Part shown: positions 7,107 to 8,583 of the stretch, piece after piece
Layout of the letters: each line of letters opens with the position of its first letter
How positions within the stretch are numbered: the first letter of the stretch is position 1
Source of the DNA: an uncultured Collinsella sp.
GTDB lineage: Bacteria; Actinomycetota; Coriobacteriia; Coriobacteriales; Coriobacteriaceae
NCBI GenBank assembly: GCA_958421035.1
Contig: CATZKS010000088.1
Location: 1 to 8,583, forward strand
DNA: 8,583 bases
Direction of reading: 5' to 3'
Notes under the pieces: model-generated
What the model was told of the DNA's origin: nothing
Seen by the model: the letters and a program-made list of their open reading frames with translations, nothing else
Database searches by the model: none
Position numbers and translations under genes: made by a program

Positions 7107-7149
7107 GCCGTGCTCCGGCTGCCCTTGCAGCTCGGCGTGCGGCCGCACG
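7107..7149 (+). promoter_or_regulatory. Hairpin and overlapping 14-bp palindrome just before the ebfC SD
   Basis: Positions 7107-7122 pair with 7127-7143 around the loop CCTT. The pairs are mostly G-C with three G-U wobbles, one bulge and one mismatch. The right arm overlaps a perfect 14-bp palindrome CGTGCGGCCGCACG (7136-7149), which can fold alone as a 5-bp stem. The two structures exclude each other. The palindrome ends one base before AAAGGAG (7151-7157), the ebfC SD. It may be an RNA element or a DNA operator. Confidence 0.4.
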
Positions 7150-7162
7150 TAAAGGAGCCATC

Positions 7163-7483
7163 ATGGCCGGTATGAACATGCAGCAGATGATGAAGCAGGC
7201 TCGCAAGATGCAGGAGCAGCTTGCCGCCGCGCAGGAGAACCTCAAGTCCCAGACCGTCGACGCCTCTGCCGGCGGCGGCATGGTCAAGGTGACCGTTAAC
7301 GGCGAGATGGAGCTCGTCAACCTCACCATCGATCCCGATGCGCTCGATCCCGAGGACGTCGATATGCTGCAGGATATGATCATGGCTGCCGTCAACGAGG
7401 CCGTTCGCGGCGTCAACGAGCTCGCCAACAAGCAGATGGGCGCCATCACCGGCGGCCTCAACATCCCGGGCATGCCGTTCTAA
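7163..7483 (+). CDS. ebfC: YbaB/EbfC nucleoid-associated protein
   Basis: 106 aa, matching the ~100-110 aa of the family. The ATG follows AAAGGAG with 5-nt spacing. An N-terminal helix rich in Met, Gln and Lys (MNMQQMMKQARKMQEQL) is followed by the family core, GGGMVKVTVNGEMELVNLTIDP (37-58, split by position: glycine turn 37-39, VKVTVNG 41-47, IDP 56-58), a long helix (64-90) and the usual Gly/Pro-Met-Pro-Phe end. EbfC forms dimers shaped like tweezers that bind DNA and is placed next to recR in very many bacteria. recR begins 13 nt after the stop, so the two are surely one transcript. The dnaX-ebfC linkage common in other bacteria is broken here by the intervening minus-strand gene, so ebfC needs its own promoter in the structured region upstream. 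Confidence 0.97.
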   Translation: MAGMNMQQMMKQARKMQEQLAAAQENLKSQTVDASAGGGMVKVTVNGEMELVNLTIDPDALDPEDVDMLQDMIMAAVNEAVRGVNELANKQMGAITGGLNIPGMPF

Positions 7484-7496
7484 GACACGCATATAT

Positions 7497-8093
7497 ATGA
7501 GTGCCAACCACAGTCTGCAAAAACTGCTCGATGAGCTGGGCCGTCTGCCGGGCATTGGTCCCAAGTCGGCCCAGCGCATCGCCTATTACCTGTTGGAGGC
7601 CGACGCCGAGGAGGCGCGCCGCCTGGCCGAGGCCATCCTGGAGGTCAAGCAGGAGGTCCACTTTTGCAGCCGCTGCTTTAACTACGCCACGGCCGACGAG
7701 TGCTCCATCTGCCAGGACCCGATGCGCGATACCACTCGCATTTGCGTGGTGGGCGAGCCGCGCGATGTCCAGGCGATCGAGCGCACGGGCAGCTACCACG
7801 GCCTCTACCACGTATTGGGCGGCGTGATCAGTCCCATGGACAAGATTGGCCCCGAGCAGCTGCACATTCGAGAGCTGCTGGCACGCTTGGGCCACGAGGA
7901 CATCCACGAGGTCATCATCGCCACCAACCCCAATATTGAGGGCGAGACCACGGCGAGCTATCTGGCCCGTACCATCAAGCCGTTGGGCGTCGAGGTGTCG
8001 CGTCTGGCAAGCGGCCTTCCCGTGGGCGGCGACTTGGAGTATGCCGACGAGCTTACGCTTGGCCGCGCCATCGAGGCCCGCCGCGCGATTTAG
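7497..8093 (+). CDS. recR: Recombination mediator protein RecR
   Basis: 198 aa, the standard RecR length. It works with RecF or RecO in loading RecA on gapped DNA. The N-terminal helix-hairpin-helix reads LPGIGPKSAQRIAYYLL (17-33). The zinc finger has C57, C60, C69 and C72. The Toprim domain starts at ICVVGEPRDVQAIE (82-95, Glu87) and includes SPMDKIGPEQL (112-122) and ATNPNIEGETTA (142-153). The C-terminal segment LPVGGDLEYADELTLGRAI is present. The start is fixed by homology, since residues 7 onward align with E. coli RecR from its N-terminus. The 13 nt between the ebfC stop and this ATG contain no Shine-Dalgarno sequence (it reads gacacgcatatat), which suggests initiation by ribosomes that have just finished ebfC. 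No missing catalytic or zinc residue was noted. Confidence 0.98.
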   Translation: MSANHSLQKLLDELGRLPGIGPKSAQRIAYYLLEADAEEARRLAEAILEVKQEVHFCSRCFNYATADECSICQDPMRDTTRICVVGEPRDVQAIERTGSYHGLYHVLGGVISPMDKIGPEQLHIRELLARLGHEDIHEVIIATNPNIEGETTASYLARTIKPLGVEVSRLASGLPVGGDLEYADELTLGRAIEARRAI

Positions 8094-8130
8094 GTGGCGA
8101 GCCTGCTCCTGCCGTATGTTTTCCTCGCGA

Positions 8131-8160
8131 CGCACGGGGTAGTCATAATTTCCCCGTGCG
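8131..8160 (+). terminator. 9-bp inverted repeat after recR, possible terminator
   Basis: CGCACGGGG (8131-8139) and CCCCGTGCG (8152-8160) are perfect complements around a 12-nt loop, 38 nt after the recR stop. The stem is strong, but no T-run follows (actgtgagtt), so intrinsic termination would be inefficient. The loop contains CATAAT. It could equally be an operator for the downstream promoter. Confidence 0.35.
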
Positions 8161-8168
8161 ACTGTGAG

Positions 8169-8184
8169 TTTGTTGTGCAACAAA
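8169..8184. promoter_or_regulatory. 16-bp palindrome TTTGTTGTGCAACAAA
   Basis: The 7-bp arms are perfect around a central TG. Its core GTTGTGCAAC differs by one base from GTTGCGCAAC at 8245-8254. The two cores are 73 bp apart, close to seven helical turns. This looks like the upstream operator of a pair; the regulator is unknown. Confidence 0.45.
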
Positions 8185-8244
8185 GATGCTTCGTATCCGC
8201 TTATCGCATGGATGCTTCCGCTCGCATCCTTAATTTGTCCATTC

Positions 8245-8276
8245 GTTGCGCAACCTTTTTGGTTCGCTGATACACT
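8245..8276 (+). promoter_or_regulatory. Palindrome GTTGCGCAAC overlapping a weak promoter
   Basis: The perfect 10-bp palindrome at 8245-8254 covers TTGCGC (8246-8251), a poor -35 match (3 of 6). TACACT at 8271-8276 is a 4 of 6 match to a -10 box; the spacing of 19 bp is long. If this is the promoter, RNA would begin near 8283 and a protein bound at the palindrome would block it. Confidence 0.35.
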
Positions 8277-8293
8277 CAAATATGGATTCGAAT

Positions 8294-8324
8294 GAATGCG
8301 CCGCTCCCGAGCGGCGTGTTTTTG
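8294..8324 (+). terminator. Intrinsic terminator hairpin in the leader of the last gene
   Basis: CGCCGCT (8299-8305) pairs with AGCGGCG (8310-8316) around the loop CCCG, and TGTTTTTG follows. Flanking A-U and G-U pairs can lengthen the stem back to about 8294. The T-run ends 3 nt before the GGAGGAG SD (8327-8333) of the next gene. No promoter can fit between, so any transcript that reaches the gene must pass this hairpin. It may end recR transcripts, act as an attenuator, or both. Confidence 0.6.
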
Positions 8325-8338
8325 TTGGAGGAGAACGC

Positions 8339-8583
8339 ATGCGGCCCGGTGGCACTCAGACAAAGCGCGGCGCCGCGGTGCGCATACGACGCCGACTGGG
8401 CTTGGCGCCGCGGGCGTACGCACTGCTATCGTGCTCGCTGGTGCTGGTCATGGCTGGCGTTTCTGCCTATGGCATGACCGTGCCGTCCATGATGCAGGCG
8501 CATGCCGCACGCGAACCGCGCGTGGGGCATGAGGTCAAAAGTGATCTGGGCACCACGACTGGATATGCTTGGGCAAGTGTGGT
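8339..8583 (+). CDS. N-terminal part of an exported or membrane-anchored protein
   Basis: The frame is open from the ATG at 8339 to the window end: 81 complete codons, 3' end missing. The start has an excellent SD, GGAGGAG, with 5-nt spacing. The N-terminus is strongly basic (KRGAAVRIRRRLG at 9-21), followed by a hydrophobic helix (AYALLSCSLVLVMAGVSAYG at about 27-46) and then MQAHAARE near 53-60, where A-H-A could be a signal peptidase cleavage site. The rest (VGHEVKSDLGTTTGYAW, then the edge) shows no motif I can name. The RRR run is not a proper Tat motif. It is either a secreted protein with a long signal peptide or an N-terminally anchored one. It sits 245 bp after recR behind its own control region, so a function linked to recR is not implied. 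Confidence 0.72.
   Translation, partial: MRPGGTQTKRGAAVRIRRRLGLAPRAYALLSCSLVLVMAGVSAYGMTVPSMMQAHAAREPRVGHEVKSDLGTTTGYAWASV

Larger units (their letters stand above)
6824..7162. other. 339-bp intergenic region between the small membrane gene and ebfC
   Basis: There is no convincing gene here on either strand. It carries the promoter of the minus-strand membrane gene at its left end, an 8-bp inverted repeat at 6899-6935, a TTGCATAAT repeat array at 6966-7000, and several potential hairpins between 7024 and 7149 leading to the ebfC SD. The section 6940-7040 is clearly richer in A/T than the flanking genes. A four-codon frame at 7028-7042 (Met-Tyr-Ile-Asp-stop) follows GGAGG by only 2 nt, too close for normal initiation. 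Confidence 0.7.
8094..8338. other. 245-bp intergenic region with palindromes and a leader terminator
   Basis: There is no gene here. From left to right it holds a GC-rich 9-bp inverted repeat (8131-8160), a 16-bp palindrome (8169-8184), a 6-bp GGATGC hairpin (8210-8229) followed by TTAATTTG, a 10-bp palindrome (8245-8254), a weak -10 box (8271-8276), an 8-bp palindrome ATTCGAAT (8286-8293), and a terminator-like hairpin (8294-8324) directly before the SD of the next gene. Such density in 245 bp suggests a controlled promoter for the gene at 8339. Confidence 0.65.

Noticed and set aside
7000..7162. Possible SRP RNA or tRNA near dnaX/recR
   Set aside because: SRP RNA genes can lie in this neighbourhood, but the conserved SRP loop motifs and a tRNA cloverleaf are not visible.
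7458..8423. 321-codon minus-strand frame across recR
   Set aside because: It is antisense to the complete, well-conserved recR and has no motif or initiation signal.
8292..8477. Plus-strand frames starting at 8292 and 8296
   Set aside because: Their starts lie inside the terminator hairpin without an SD, and they overlap the 8339 gene, which has a strong SD and a signal or anchor helix.

Overview
The window looks like chromosomal DNA from a high-GC Gram-positive, most likely an actinobacterium of the class Coriobacteriia (Collinsella or a close relative). That placement is inferred from the GC-rich coding sequence, an FhaA-like protein (DUF3662 plus FHA domain) coupled to a Ser/Thr kinase, and a long Ala/Pro-rich DnaX. 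No 16S rRNA or other decisive marker is present.

Left part, minus strand (2-3720). A YcxB-like membrane protein (3004-3720) is followed, after a 141-bp gap, by a Ser/Thr protein kinase (1009-2862). The kinase stop overlaps the GTG start of an FhaA-like forkhead-associated protein (2-1012) by four bases. The kinase has a cytoplasmic catalytic domain and a large multi-pass membrane part instead of the usual single helix plus PASTA repeats. The pair probably forms a phosphothreonine signalling module: the kinase writes the mark and the FHA domain reads it.

Centre, plus strand (3836-6328). dnaX, encoding the tau/gamma clamp-loader subunit, is divergent from the YcxB-like gene across a 115-bp region. 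Its product has a complete AAA+ core and a very long low-complexity C-terminal half dotted with repeated Pro-Trp motifs.

6350-7162. A convergent small membrane-anchored protein of unknown function (6350-6823, minus) has its own SD and a perfect -10 box. It is followed by a relatively AT-rich 339-bp non-coding stretch holding a TTGCATAAT repeat array and several potential hairpins ahead of ebfC.

Right part, plus strand (7163-8583). ebfC (ybaB) and recR form the conserved dnaX-ebfC-recR recombination and replication neighbourhood, interrupted here by the small membrane gene. Next come 245 non-coding bases with two related palindromes 73 bp apart and a terminator-like hairpin lying directly before the SD of the last gene. 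That gene (8339 to the window end) encodes the start of an exported or membrane-anchored protein and runs off the edge.

Most of the window is ordinary housekeeping sequence. The best leads are the polytopic non-RD kinase, the attenuator-like leader of the last gene with its paired palindromes, and the repeat array and structured leader upstream of ebfC. I see no CRISPR array, insertion sequence, tRNA or rRNA.
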